Shown: piece after piece, positions 42,868-52,218 of the stretch
How the letters are laid out: each line of letters begins with the position of its first letter
Position numbering within the stretch: the stretch's first letter is position 1
Origin: VRUE01 sp963699215
GTDB taxonomy: Bacteria; Actinomycetota; Thermoleophilia; Solirubrobacterales; 70-9
Reading direction: 5' to 3'
NCBI GenBank assembly: GCA_963699215.1
Contig: OY969422.1
Span: 1,488,001-1,552,000 of the forward strand
DNA length: 64,000 nt
Notes under the pieces: model-generated
What the model saw: the letters and a program-made list of their open reading frames with translations, nothing else
Told to the model about the DNA's origin: nothing
Database searches by the model: none
Position numbers and translations under genes: made by a program

Positions 42868-44083
42868 GCCCGTCCGCATCGGGCTGCTCGGTCGCGGCAC
42901 GGTCGGCGATGCCTTCGCCGGGCTGCTCGCCGAGCGCGCTGACGCGGTCGAGGCGGCGACCGGCAGGCGGGCGGAGCTGGCCGGCACGCTGACCCGCAGC
43001 GAGGGCGACTTCGGCGAGATCCTCGAGCGCTCCGACCTGATCGTCGAGCTGATCGGCGGCACCGACCCGGCACGCGCCTACGTGAGCGAGGCACTGCGCG
43101 CGGGGCGGCCGGTGGTGACCGCCAACAAGCAGCTGCTCGCCCAGCACGGCGAGGAGCTGTTCGCCCTCGCCCGCGAGGCCGGGGTGCAGCTGCGCTTCGA
43201 GGCCGCCGTGGCCGGCGCGATCCCGATCGTGCGGGCGATCCAGGAGAGCTTCGGCGTCACCGAGGTCGACAAGGTGTTCGGGATCGTCAACGGGACGACC
43301 AACTTCATCCTCAGCGAGATGGCCGCCAGCGGTGCCGCCTACGAGCAGGTTCTCGCCCGCGCCCAGGAGCTGGGGTACGCCGAGGCGGATCCCGCCGACG
43401 ACGTCAACGGGGCCGACGCCGCGGCGAAGATGGCGATCCTCGCCCGCCTCGCCTTCCACACCCCGGTCAGCCTCGACCAGGTCGCCTACGAGGGGATCGA
43501 GGCGATCCAGCCCGACGACCTCGCCTACGCCAAGGAGCTCGACCTATCGCTGAAGCTGCTCGGCGTCGCCGAGCGCCGCGACGGTGGGATCAGCGTGCGC
43601 GTCTTCCCCTGCTTCCTCTACAGCGGCCACCCACTGGCCCCGGTGAGCGGGCCGTTCAACGCGGTGATGGTCGAGGCGCCGGCGATCGCCGAGGTGACCA
43701 TGTCCGGGCCGGGGGCCGGCGGCGTCGAGACCGCCTCGGCGGTGCTCGGCGACGTCGTCTCGATTCTCTCCGGCGACGCGCCGGTCAACGCGGCGCGCGA
43801 GGAGCTGCCGCTGGTGGCCGACGTCACCTCGTCCTTCTACCTCCACTTGGAGGTGGCCGACCAGCCCGGCGTACTGGCGAAGATCGCGCGTGTGCTGGGC
43901 GACAACGAGATCTCGGTGAAGAGCGTCGTCCAGCGCGGCATCGGCGACGACGCGCGCCTGGTGATGGTCGTCCACGAGTGCCTCGAGTCGCGCTTCGCGG
44001 CGGCGGTCGAGGAGATCGGCGGGCTGGACGAGCTGCGTTCGCAGCCTCGGTTCATCCGGGTCATCGAGGAGGAGTTCGTTTGA
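42860..44083 (+). CDS. hom: Homoserine dehydrogenase
   Basis: Homoserine dehydrogenase reduces aspartate semialdehyde to homoserine with NAD(P)H. Residues 4-14 IGLLGRGTVGD form the dinucleotide loop. RPVVTANKQLLAQHGEELFALA near 83-104 has a catalytic-region Lys. RFEAAVAGAIPIVRAIQE and NGTTNFILSEMAASGAAYEQVLARAQELGYAEADPADDVNGADAAAKMAIL near 135-190 contain the conserved substrate and sodium-site residues. The C-terminal ACT domain (LHLEVADQPGVLAKIARVLGDNEISVKSVVQRG) should mediate threonine feedback. It is 407 residues long and overlaps lysA by eight and thrC by four bases. Confidence 0.96.
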   Translation: MSEPVRIGLLGRGTVGDAFAGLLAERADAVEAATGRRAELAGTLTRSEGDFGEILERSDLIVELIGGTDPARAYVSEALRAGRPVVTANKQLLAQHGEELFALAREAGVQLRFEAAVAGAIPIVRAIQESFGVTEVDKVFGIVNGTTNFILSEMAASGAAYEQVLARAQELGYAEADPADDVNGADAAAKMAILARLAFHTPVSLDQVAYEGIEAIQPDDLAYAKELDLSLKLLGVAERRDGGISVRVFPCFLYSGHPLAPVSGPFNAVMVEAPAIAEVTMSGPGAGGVETASAVLGDVVSILSGDAPVNAAREELPLVADVTSSFYLHLEVADQPGVLAKIARVLGDNEISVKSVVQRGIGDDARLVMVVHECLESRFAAAVEEIGGLDELRSQPRFIRVIEEEFV

Positions 44084-45118
44084 CGCCGGTCCCCCTGATC
44101 GAGCGATACAGGGACCGCTTGTCATTGCAGCCCGACGACCCCGTGGTCAGCTTGAACGAGGGATCGACGCCGCTGATCGAGGCCGAACGCCTGTCGGAGC
44201 GGCTGGGGGTGCGGGCGTACTTGAAGTTCGAGGGGGCCAACCCGACCGGTTCGTTCAAGGACCGGGGGATGACCGTTGCCGTCTCGCGGGCCAAGGGGCG
44301 GGGGGCGGAGGCGGTCATCTGCGCGTCCACCGGGAACACGGCGGCGAGCGCGGCGGCCTACGCGGCGCGGGCCGGGCTGCGGGGGGCGGTGATCGTGCCC
44401 GAGGGAAAGATCGCGATCGGCAAGCTGGCGCAGGCGCTGATGCACGGCGCCCGGGTGATCGCCCTGCAGGGGAACTTCGACGAGGCGCTGCGGATCGTGC
44501 GCGAGCTGGCGCAGCGCCACCCGATCGAGCTGGTCAACTCGGTCAACCCCTTCCGCATCGAGGGGCAGAAGACGGCGGCGTTCGAGGTGGTCGAGGAGCT
44601 CGGCGAGGCTCCCGGAGCCCTGGCCATCCCGGTCGGCAACGCCGGCAACGTAACCGCCTACTGGCGCGGCTTCGAAGAGCTCGGGGTCGCCCCGGTCGTC
44701 TACGGCTTCCAGGCCGATGGCGCCGCGCCGCTCGTCCACGGCGCCCCCGTCGCCGATCCCGAGACGGTTGCCTCGGCGATTCGGATCGGCAACCCCGCCC
44801 GCTGGGAGGAGGCGATGGCCGCCTTCACCGCCTCGCGCGGCCGTGTCACCGCCGTCTCCGACGAGCAGATCCTCGACGCCTACCGCTGGCTGGCGGCCAA
44901 CGAGGGCGTCTTCTGCGAGCCGGCCTCGGCCGCCTCGGTCGCCGGGCTGCTCGCCCACGGCCTGCCCGTCGCCGAGGACACCGCGCGCGCCGCAGTCGGT
45001 CGTCTGCGTCCTCACCGGCCACGGGCTCAAGGATCCGGACACGGCGCTCTCCAAAGCGCCGTCGGTGATCAACTGCGAGAACGACATCGGCGCCGTCGAG
45101 CGGGCGGTGTTCGATTGA
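44080..45118 (+). CDS. thrC: Threonine synthase, with a single-base frameshift near the C-terminus
   Basis: ThrC makes threonine from O-phosphohomoserine with pyridoxal phosphate. FEGANPTGSFKDRGMTVAVSRA near residue 50 carries the Schiff-base Lys, and ICASTGNTAASAAAYAARAG near 83 is typical. IPVGNAGNVTAYWRGFEELG near 185 binds phosphate. After ...GLPVAEDTARA the frame continues into non-homologous sequence. The true C-terminus, VVCVLTGHGLKDPDTAL to the TGA at 45116-45118, lies one base out of frame. One extra base lies around 44975-44998, in a GC-repeat run (CCGCGCGCGCCGC). The lesion fuses thrC in frame with thrB. TTG 44080 overlaps the hom stop (TTGA). A sequencing error is plausible for such an essential gene. 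Confidence 0.88.
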
Positions 45119-45996
45119 CCGTGCGCCGGCGAGTGGTTCGCGTTCCCGCCTCCTCGGCCAACCTCGGGCCGGGCTACGACGTGATGGCCGCCGCGCTGGA
45201 GATGTTCCTCGAGCTGGAAGTGGAGGAGGTGGGCGAGTTCTCCTTGGATCCGGGCGGCCTCGACGTGCCGACCGGCCGCGACAACCTGATCGTGCGCGCC
45301 TTCGAGAGCTTGCACTCTGCCGACGGAATCGCCTTCCGCCTGCGGGAGACGATCCCGCTCGGCCGCGGCCTCGGCTCGAGCGCGGCGGCGATCGTGGCCG
45401 GGCTCGCGGCCGCCGACCACCTCTACGAGCTGGCGCTCTCCGAGGAGCAGATGCTGTCGCGGGCGACCGAGATCGAGGGCCACCCGGACAACGTCGCGGC
45501 GGCGATCTACGGCGGCTTCGTCGTCTGTGGGCGCGAAGACGACGGCGTCCCGGCGGCGTCGCGGTTCCCGCCCCCCGACGGACTCGAGGGGGTCCTCGTC
45601 ATCCCGGCCGAAGAGGTTCCGACCGAGAGCGCCCGCGAGGCGATCCCATCCGAAATCCCGCTGAACGACGCGCTCTTCAACGTCTTCTCCGCCGCTCGGC
45701 TGGTGCTCGGCCTCTACCGCGGCGACCTCGACCTGATCGCTGCCGGCCTCAAGGACCACATCCACCAGGATCGCCGTCGCGCCCTCTATCCCCGCTCGAT
45801 GGAAGTGGTCGAGGGCGCGCGCGAGGTCGGCGCCCTCGGCGCGACTATCTCGGGCGCCGGCCCGACCGTCCTCGTCTGGACCACCTGGCAGGACGCCGGC
45901 AAGGTCAGCGAAGAGCTCGAGCAGCGCTGCCAGGGCTGGGCCGAGGTCCGCCGCATCCCCTTCACCCCGCACGGCGCCGACGTCCCCGAGCTCTGA
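45115..45996 (+). CDS. thrB: Homoserine kinase
   Basis: Homoserine kinase, a GHMP-family enzyme, phosphorylates homoserine for threonine synthase. RVVRVPASSANLGPGYDVMAAALEMFLELEVEE at the start has the N-terminal signature. ETIPLGRGLGSSAAAIVAGLAAADHL near residues 80-104 is the glycine/serine-rich ATP-binding loop, and GHPDNVAAAIYGGFVV follows. GALGATISGAGPTVLVW near 240 is the third GHMP motif. The start is TTG 45115 overlapping the thrC stop, or GTG 45121. Its length of about 293 is normal. It closes the lysA-hom-thrC-thrB group. Confidence 0.95.
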   Translation: MTVRRRVVRVPASSANLGPGYDVMAAALEMFLELEVEEVGEFSLDPGGLDVPTGRDNLIVRAFESLHSADGIAFRLRETIPLGRGLGSSAAAIVAGLAAADHLYELALSEEQMLSRATEIEGHPDNVAAAIYGGFVVCGREDDGVPAASRFPPPDGLEGVLVIPAEEVPTESAREAIPSEIPLNDALFNVFSAARLVLGLYRGDLDLIAAGLKDHIHQDRRRALYPRSMEVVEGAREVGALGATISGAGPTVLVWTTWQDAGKVSEELEQRCQGWAEVRRIPFTPHGADVPEL

Positions 45997-46032
45997 GCCC
46001 AGTTCGGCGCTGCTTGGTCGAAGGGCGTTATC

Positions 46033-46416
46033 GTGGATGCCTTGGCCGGCGACTACACGATCAAGCATCGCGACGAGTTCGAGACGATGGAGGGGTCCGG
46101 GGACTCGACCTGGCTGCTGGCGCGCAAGGCGCTCGGCACTTCGGCGTTCGGCTTCAACCTGGTCGAGATCGCGCCGGGCGGGCAGATCCCCGAGCACGAT
46201 GAGGGGCAGAGCGGCCAGATCGAGCTGTACATAGTGCTCGAGGGGGAGGCCGTGATGCGGCTCGACGGCGCCGAGCACCCGGCGCCTGCCGGCACCTTCG
46301 CCTCGATCGAGCCGCCGGCCAGCCGCACGATCCTCAATCGCTCCGACGCGCCGGTCACGGCGCTGCTGATCGGCGTCGATCCCGGCGGCGGCTACGAGTC
46401 GATGGGCTGGGGCTAG
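46033..46416 (+). CDS. Cupin domain protein
   Basis: The 127-residue protein is a single cupin barrel. FNLVEIAPGGQIPEHDEGQSGQIELYIVLEGEAVMRLDG near residues 41-79 is motif 1 (with a His and Glu of the metal site). PAPAGTFASIEPPASRTILNRSDAPVTALLIG near 83-114 is motif 2. A GSGDSTWLLARKALGTSAFGFN stretch precedes the barrel. Cupins serve as dioxygenases, isomerases or sensors, and no substrate can be assigned. The start is GTG 46033, and it is separated from thrB by 36 bases. Confidence 0.82.
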   Translation: MDALAGDYTIKHRDEFETMEGSGDSTWLLARKALGTSAFGFNLVEIAPGGQIPEHDEGQSGQIELYIVLEGEAVMRLDGAEHPAPAGTFASIEPPASRTILNRSDAPVTALLIGVDPGGGYESMGWG

Positions 46417-46489
46417 CCGGCCGCGGTCGTGTTTGTTCCCGCTATGCGGGGATAAATGCGAGATCACCCGGGACGGCGCGTTTCGGCCC

Positions 46490-46495
46490 TATAAT
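46490..46495 (+). promoter_or_regulatory. Possible -10 box of gltB
   Basis: A perfect TATAAT at 46490-46495 lies 62 bases before the gltB TTG in a 141-base gap. No matching -35 is visible at 16-18 bases upstream. The gap also contains a hairpin, CCCGC/GCGGG around TAT (46439-46451). Confidence 0.45.
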
Positions 46496-46557
46496 TCGGC
46501 AACTCGTCAACCCGTCGCGCGCCCGCTCGAAGAAGGCGCGGAAACCGGGAGGTCAAC

Positions 46558-49500
46558 TTGTCCGATAACCAGTCCCGTGAGCTTCACGGCGAGGACGGCC
46601 CCGTCCGCTACTCGCCAGAGCGTGCCTATCGGCCGCTCGTCTCGCCCCCCAGCGTCGAGGACAAGGATGCTTGCGCGATCTACGCCTCGGTGCGCAAGGA
46701 CGCGACGCCGAGCCACGAACCGATCGAACTGGCGATCCCGGCGCTGCAGAAGATGCTCCACCGCGCCGGCAACGTCGACGGCGAGGGCGACGGCTGCGGC
46801 CTCCTGGTCGACATCCCCCGCAAGATCTGGGCCGAGGAGGTCCGCGCCGGCGGCCACGACCCCTCGCTGACCCTCGACGACGCCTTCGCCGTCGCCCACG
46901 TCTTCGTCGAGCGCTCCCAGGACCTCGAGCGGGTCCAGCACGACGCGCGCGAGCTGCTCGGCCAGGGCGGCTTCCGCATCCTCGCCGAGCGGATCGGCGT
47001 CGTCGACTCGCCGGCGCTCGGCCCGACCGCGCGCGAGGAGGAGCCGCACTTCTGGCAGGTCGGCGGCCTCGTCGCCGATGCCTCGCGCCGCGACCGCGTC
47101 CTCTTCGACCTGCTGATCGAGCTGGAGGAACGGCTCGGCGTCCACATCCCCTCGTTCTCGGCGACGACCTGCGTCTACAAGGTGATGGGGGCGCCGAAGG
47201 TCCTCGGCGAGTACTACCCCGACCTGCGCGACGAGCGCTTCGAGACGATCGGCTGCTTCGGCCACAACCGCTACTCGACCAACACCTGGCCCTCGTTCAA
47301 GCGGGTCCAGCCGTTCTCGGTGCTCGGCCACAACGGCGAGATCAACACGATCGAACAGCTGCGCCAGGAGGCGCGCATGCTCGGCGTCCCGATCCAGCCC
47401 GGCTCCTCGGACTCCCAGGACCTCAACCGCACGATCGACACGCTGATCAGCCGCGACAGGCTCAGCCTCGCCGAGGCGATGGAGATGGTGGTGCCGCCGA
47501 TCGTCAACGAGATCCGCGGCCTGCCCGAGGACCTGCACCGCTTCTACATGTACCTGCGCCAGGCGATGGGCCCGTTCGCCCAGGGGCCGGTGGCGCTGAT
47601 CGCGCGCCACAGCGACGAGTGCGTCTTCTCCGCCGACGCGCTCGGCCTGCGGCCGCTCTGGCAGGTCGAGACCGGCGACGACTTCGTCTTCAGCTCCGAG
47701 CCGGGCGTCGTCGCGGTGAGCGAGATGGTCTCCGAGCCGAAGCCGCTCGCCCCGGGCGAGAAGGCGCTGGTCGCGATCGAGCGCGACCGCAAGCGCGCCA
47801 CCCTGCACTCGCACGACGAGATGCTGCGCATCGTCCGCGACCGCTGGCTGGCCCGCAACGGCGCCGAGGAGGCGGCCCCCTACGACCGTGCGCTGCAGAC
47901 CGGCGGGCCGCTCGAGGGCGGCGACGTCCCCGGCTACTCCGACGCCGGCCCGGAGGAGCCGGTCAAGGTCGCCGACCGCATCCTCGCCGGCTTCGGCTGG
48001 CAGCGCGACGACGTCAAACTCGTCCAGCAGATGGCCTCCAACGGGGCCGAGCCGGTCGGCTCGCTCGGCTACGACGGCCCGCTGGCGGCGCTCTCGCCCG
48101 AGCGCCAGAACCTGGCCGACTACTTCAAGGAGACGGTCGCCGTGGTCACCAACCCGGCGATCGACCGCGAGCGCGAGATGGAGCACTTCTCGACCCGCTC
48201 GGTGTTCGGCCGCCGGCCCTCGATCGAGGCCGCCGGCGAGGACACCGGCACGGTCGAGACCTCCTTCCCGGTGATCCTCGGCGGGCACCACGGCATGGCG
48301 CCGCTGTCGGATCAGACATACCGTCGGATCGCCCGCGAGCACCAGACCTACCTGCTCGAGGACCTCTGGGAGGAGTTCCGCGGCCGTGCCGCCGCGGTCG
48401 ACATCTCGCTGCTGGAGTCCGAGACCACGCAGGGGGCGATCGAGCGGATCAAGCAGGAGGCGGTGAAGAAGGTCCGCGACGGCGCCGAGCTGCTGGTGCT
48501 GACCGACCGCACCGTCTACGACGCCGAGCGGCGCTACCTCGATCCGCACCTCGCGACCTCGGCCGTCGACCAGGCGCTGAAGCAGTTCAAGATCGAGCCG
48601 GGCGAGGAGAACCTGCGGCGACGCTGCGGCATCGTCCTGCGCTCCGCCGCGATCCGCAACGTCCACGACACGATGCTCGCCCTCGGGCTCGGCGCCAACG
48701 GCGTCTGCCCCTACACGATGGTCGAGGTGATCTGCGTCGAGGACTACGAGACCGACATCGGCAACCTCTGCGCGGCGCTTGCCAAGGGGATCGAGAAAGT
48801 GATCTCGACGATCGGCATCCACGAGGTGCGGGGCTACGCGCGCCAGTTCTCCTCGATCGGGGTCAAGCCCGAGCTGGCCGAGATCTTCCAGACCGAGGCC
48901 TTCGCCGCCAGCGATTCCGGCGGGGTCGGCTTTGCCGGCCTCGACCAGAGCAGCAACGCGCGGGCGCGGATCCTCGGCGGCGACGAGGAGGCCAAACCGG
49001 CCAAGACCTTCCGCTTCTACCCCAAGGTCTACAAGGCGGCGATCGCCACCGCCAACGGCTCCGGCAGCTACGGGGAATACTCGGAGAAGGTGCGCGACCT
49101 GGAGGCCCAGAGCCCGATCTCGATGCGCCACATCATGGGCCTGAAGGGAGATCGCGAGCCCGTCGACCCGGCTTCGGTCGACGCCGGCGTCGGCCACCAC
49201 GACTACCCGGTGGTGATCTCCTCGATGAGCTTCGGCTCGCAGTCGGAGCCCGCCTTCCGCGCCTACGCCGAGGCGGCGAAGGCGATCAACATCCTCTGCG
49301 TCAACGGCGAGGGCGGCGAGATCCGCGACATGTACGGGCACTACCGCAAGTGGCGCGGCCAGCAGGTCGCCTCGGGTCGCTTCGGCGTCTCGGCGGAGAT
49401 GATCAACTCCTCCTATGTCGCCGAGATCAAGATCGGCCAGGGCGCCAAGCCCGGCGAGGGCGGCCACCTGCCCGGCAAGAAGGTCTCCGAGAAGGTCGCC

Positions 49501-51231
49501 GCCGCCCGTAACGCCGCGCCGGGCACCGACCTGATCTCGCCCTCCAACAACCACGACCTCTACTCGATCGAGGACCTGGCCGAGCTGATCGACGAGCTGA
49601 AGACGGTCAACCCCGACGTGCGCGTCTCGGTCAAGGTGCCGGTGGTGCCGAACATCGGCACGATCGGCCTCGGCATCGCCAAGGCGGGCGCCGACATCAT
49701 CACCCTCTCTGGCTTCGAGGGCGGCACCGGCGCGGCGCGCCAGCACGCGCTGCGCCACGTCGGCCTTCCCTCCGACATCGGTACCCGCGCCGTGCACCGG
49801 GCGCTGATGGAGGCCGGCCTGCGCAACCGGGTCGAGATCTGGGCCGACGGCGGCTACCGCACCGGACACGACATCGTCAAGCTGCACTGCCTCGGCGCCA
49901 ACCGGGTCGGCTTCGGCACGCTGGCGATGGTCAGTCTCGGCTGCACGATCTGTCGCGGCTGCCAGCTCGACACCTGCCACGTCGGCATCGCGACGCAGAT
50001 CGAGACCGTCGAGCAGGCCCAGGACCACGGCCTGAAGAAGTTCACCCCGCAGGAGGTCGACCTGGCGGCCGAGAGCTGCGCCCGCTTCTTCCAGGCGATG
50101 GGCGAGGAGGTGAAGGAGGTCGCCGCTTCGCTCGGCTACGACCGCGCCCAGGATCTGGTCGGCCGCTACGATCTGCTCGAGCAGATCTCCCACCACGACC
50201 AGGTCGACCTGGCGCCGCTGATCACGCCACTGGAGGAGTTCCTCGACCTCGAGCCGCTCGACCTGCCGGTGGCCGAGGAGATCGCCGAGGAGCGGGCCGA
50301 GGCGGGGCTGGTCGTCGCCCGCCCGATCCGGATGGAGGCGAAGCAGGCCTCGGCCCAGATCGCCTCGCTGGCCGGCGATGTCTGCTCGGGGAGGACGATC
50401 CGCAACGAGTTCCCGCGCGCCACCGACGCCAACGACCGCGTGCTCGGCACCGAGCTGGCCGGCGCGATCGCCCGCTCCCGCATCTTCGACGACGGACCGG
50501 AGTCCAACGACGACGTGCTCGCCAGCCTCGAGTTCAACGGTGGCTCGGTCGCCGGCCAGGGCTTCGGCGCCTTCAACTCATACGGCGTCTCGATCCGGGT
50601 CGAGGGCGGCGCCCAGGACGGTGTTGGCAAGGCGATGCTGGGCGGCACCATCGCCGTGCTGAAGGGCAAGGGGGCGAAGGGCCGCCGGCTCAACGGCTCG
50701 GTCGGCAAGTCATTTGCCTATGGCGCCCAGCGCGGCCGCCTCTTCGTTCAGGGCTCCGCCGACTCGCGTTTCTGCATCCGCCTCTCCGGCGCCGACGTGG
50801 TGCTGGGCGGCGAGCCGGCGGAGGAGATCGACGACAGCCGCGGCTGCGTGGTCGACCGCGCCAACGCCAAGGGCTTCGCCTTCGAGTACATGACCTCTGG
50901 CCGCGCCGTGGTGCTCGGCGACCTTGGCCCCTGGGCCTGCGCCGGGATGACCGGCGGCCGCGTCTATGTCCGCCACAACGCCTTCGGCATCGACCGCGAG
51001 GCGATCGAGGCGCGACTCGGCGAGGGAGCCAAAGTCGAGCTCAAGGACCTCGACTCGGAGGGGCAGCTGGACATCGACGACCTGCTCTCGCATTACGCCG
51101 AGGAGCTTCGCGCTACGGGTCAGGACGACGAGGCCGAGCGGATCGGCTCCCTCGCGGCTGCCGCCAGCGACAACTTCCTCATGATCGTCCCGCATAAGGT
51201 CCAGGCGGATCCTTCTATTTCGACCGAGTAA
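46558..51231 (+). CDS. gltB: Glutamate synthase large subunit
   Basis: GltB makes two glutamates from glutamine and 2-oxoglutarate. The 1557-residue length is standard. The N-terminal amidotransferase domain has its nucleophile Cys39 in KDACAIYASV (the family usually reads CGVGF) and contains GCFGHNRYSTNTWPSFKRVQPFSVLGHNGEINT near 230. The central and FMN-binding domains follow (SSMSFGSQSEPAF near 884; GEGGHLPGKKVSEKVA near 965). The 3Fe-4S cluster cysteines lie in GCTICRGCQLDTCHVGIAT near 1129-1140. The C-terminal GXGXG beta-helix has GGSVAGQGFGAFNSYGVSI and MTGGRVYV. The start is TTG 46558, after GGGAGG. No gltD gene lies next to it; the adjacent gene downstream is on the other strand. Confidence 0.96.
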   Translation: MSDNQSRELHGEDGPVRYSPERAYRPLVSPPSVEDKDACAIYASVRKDATPSHEPIELAIPALQKMLHRAGNVDGEGDGCGLLVDIPRKIWAEEVRAGGHDPSLTLDDAFAVAHVFVERSQDLERVQHDARELLGQGGFRILAERIGVVDSPALGPTAREEEPHFWQVGGLVADASRRDRVLFDLLIELEERLGVHIPSFSATTCVYKVMGAPKVLGEYYPDLRDERFETIGCFGHNRYSTNTWPSFKRVQPFSVLGHNGEINTIEQLRQEARMLGVPIQPGSSDSQDLNRTIDTLISRDRLSLAEAMEMVVPPIVNEIRGLPEDLHRFYMYLRQAMGPFAQGPVALIARHSDECVFSADALGLRPLWQVETGDDFVFSSEPGVVAVSEMVSEPKPLAPGEKALVAIERDRKRATLHSHDEMLRIVRDRWLARNGAEEAAPYDRALQTGGPLEGGDVPGYSDAGPEEPVKVADRILAGFGWQRDDVKLVQQMASNGAEPVGSLGYDGPLAALSPERQNLADYFKETVAVVTNPAIDREREMEHFSTRSVFGRRPSIEAAGEDTGTVETSFPVILGGHHGMAPLSDQTYRRIAREHQTYLLEDLWEEFRGRAAAVDISLLESETTQGAIERIKQEAVKKVRDGAELLVLTDRTVYDAERRYLDPHLATSAVDQALKQFKIEPGEENLRRRCGIVLRSAAIRNVHDTMLALGLGANGVCPYTMVEVICVEDYETDIGNLCAALAKGIEKVISTIGIHEVRGYARQFSSIGVKPELAEIFQTEAFAASDSGGVGFAGLDQSSNARARILGGDEEAKPAKTFRFYPKVYKAAIATANGSGSYGEYSEKVRDLEAQSPISMRHIMGLKGDREPVDPASVDAGVGHHDYPVVISSMSFGSQSEPAFRAYAEAAKAINILCVNGEGGEIRDMYGHYRKWRGQQVASGRFGVSAEMINSSYVAEIKIGQGAKPGEGGHLPGKKVSEKVAAARNAAPGTDLISPSNNHDLYSIEDLAELIDELKTVNPDVRVSVKVPVVPNIGTIGLGIAKAGADIITLSGFEGGTGAARQHALRHVGLPSDIGTRAVHRALMEAGLRNRVEIWADGGYRTGHDIVKLHCLGANRVGFGTLAMVSLGCTICRGCQLDTCHVGIATQIETVEQAQDHGLKKFTPQEVDLAAESCARFFQAMGEEVKEVAASLGYDRAQDLVGRYDLLEQISHHDQVDLAPLITPLEEFLDLEPLDLPVAEEIAEERAEAGLVVARPIRMEAKQASAQIASLAGDVCSGRTIRNEFPRATDANDRVLGTELAGAIARSRIFDDGPESNDDVLASLEFNGGSVAGQGFGAFNSYGVSIRVEGGAQDGVGKAMLGGTIAVLKGKGAKGRRLNGSVGKSFAYGAQRGRLFVQGSADSRFCIRLSGADVVLGGEPAEEIDDSRGCVVDRANAKGFAFEYMTSGRAVVLGDLGPWACAGMTGGRVYVRHNAFGIDREAIEARLGEGAKVELKDLDSEGQLDIDDLLSHYAEELRATGQDDEAERIGSLAAAASDNFLMIVPHKVQADPSISTE

Positions 51232-51234
51232 GCG

Positions 51235-51603
51235 CTAGCGGGTGCGGGTCAGCAGGTCGGCGATGGCGCGGACCTCTTTGAGCAGGCCGTCGAGCATCGC
51301 CTCGGTGTTGGTGTGGATGCGCCACTCGGCGTGCTGGCGATCCGCCTCGACCTGGTCGATGCGGCGTTCCAGCTTGCCGAGGCGCTTTTCGGTGCGCGCC
51401 TCGCTCTTGCGCAGGCGCTTCTTGACGTAGCTCTTGGTCTCCTTGCGGATCTCCTCCAGCTCGCGTCGAAGCTCGGGGTGGTCGTGGTCGCCTCCCTGTT
51501 CGGAGAGCATCTCCTCGACGCCGCTGCGGACCCGCTCGATCTCTTCGTGGAGTCGCTGTCGAGCCTGCTCGGCAGCGGCCGATGGATCCTGGCTGGGACT
51601 CAT
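51235..51603 (-). CDS. Small coiled-coil protein
   Basis: This protein of 122 residues (MSPSQDPSAAAEQARQRLHEEIERVRSGVEEMLSEQGG...) is almost fully helical and rich in Glu, Arg and Lys. KETKSYVKKRLRKSEARTEKRLGKLERRIDQVEADRQHAEWRI runs as a coiled coil. There is no signal peptide, and no domain is recognised. ATG 51603 and ATG 51612 are both possible starts. It ends four bases from the gltB stop, convergent. Confidence 0.6.
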   Translation of the reverse strand: MSPSQDPSAAAEQARQRLHEEIERVRSGVEEMLSEQGGDHDHPELRRELEEIRKETKSYVKKRLRKSEARTEKRLGKLERRIDQVEADRQHAEWRIHTNTEAMLDGLLKEVRAIADLLTRTR

Positions 51604-51645
51604 GGCGCCCACTCTAGGGGCGCCGTAGGCCGGAATTTGCGCGCT

Positions 51646-52218
51646 TTAGCCTTCGAGCGCGAAGAGGCGGTAGCGGCCGATCGCCAGCTCGTCGCCGTCG
51701 GCGAGCTTGCCCCACTCGACCAGATCGCCGTTGACGAAGACGCCGTTGAGGCTGCGATCGTCCAGCACCCGCAGCGGCTCCCCCCGTTCGAAGACGACCA
51801 GCGCGTGGCGGCGCGAGACGCTGGGATCGTCGAGGCGGATGTCGGCCGCGACGCTGCGGCCGATCTTGGTCCAGCCTTGCTCGACCTCGAAGTCGAGCAC
51901 GTCTCCGTCCTCGTCGCGGCAGACGAGGTGCCTGCTGCCGGGGGCCAGTTCCCGCTGCAGTTCCTGCAGCCAGTCAGGCGAGGCAACCTCGCTGGGAACG
52001 TCGAACTCGGCGGTGGTTTCGCCGTGCTCCTGCATCGACTCGAAGATCGAGTCGAGCCGGAAGCGAGACCCGCTGCAGCGGGGGCAATCGGGAAGCCTGT
52101 CGTCCTCGTGGAGCGCTAGCTGCGAGCCGCACTCGATGCAGAAGTAAGTGCCGGGCCCTGGAAATGTTCCGGCGTCATAACTGTCGGAAGCTTGAGTGGG
52201 GGTGAGGCTGGCGGTGAT
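51646..52218 (-). CDS. Zinc-ribbon plus FHA domain protein
   Basis: This protein of about 190 residues has an N-terminal zinc ribbon: YFCIECGSQL then LPDCPRCSGSRFRL (CxxC and CxxC). The C-terminal FHA domain binds phosphothreonine peptides: TKIGRSVAADIRLDDPSVSRRHALVVF carries the GR and SxRH motifs, and DDRSLNGVFVNGDLVEWGKLADGDELAIGRYRL carries the NG motif. FHA proteins pair with Ser/Thr kinases. The conserved frame has no ATG, GTG or TTG near its start. An ATC at 52218-52216 is preceded by AAGGAG five bases upstream and by a possible -10 (TAGGAT at 52256-52251). An upstream TTG or ATG would put those signals inside the gene, so I used ATC. Confidence 0.8.
   Translation of the reverse strand: MTASLTPTQASDSYDAGTFPGPGTYFCIECGSQLALHEDDRLPDCPRCSGSRFRLDSIFESMQEHGETTAEFDVPSEVASPDWLQELQRELAPGSRHLVCRDEDGDVLDFEVEQGWTKIGRSVAADIRLDDPSVSRRHALVVFERGEPLRVLDDRSLNGVFVNGDLVEWGKLADGDELAIGRYRLFALEG

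Noticed and set aside
44080..45996. Apparent ThrC-ThrB fusion protein of 638 residues
   Set aside because: The true thrC end with its own stop exists in the neighbouring frame. The fused frame is explained by a one-base shift, not by a designed fusion.
46431..46461. GTTCCCGCTATGCGGGGATAAATG, resembling half of a type I-E CRISPR repeat
   Set aside because: It occurs once, with no second repeat, no spacers and no cas genes in the window. A chance hairpin before gltB is more likely.
44122..46467. Frame of 781 codons opposite thrC and thrB
   Set aside because: Composition-driven antisense frame with no recognisable domain.
46507..50196. Frame of 1229 codons opposite gltB
   Set aside because: It is a shadow frame; gltB on the plus strand shows all glutamate synthase motifs.
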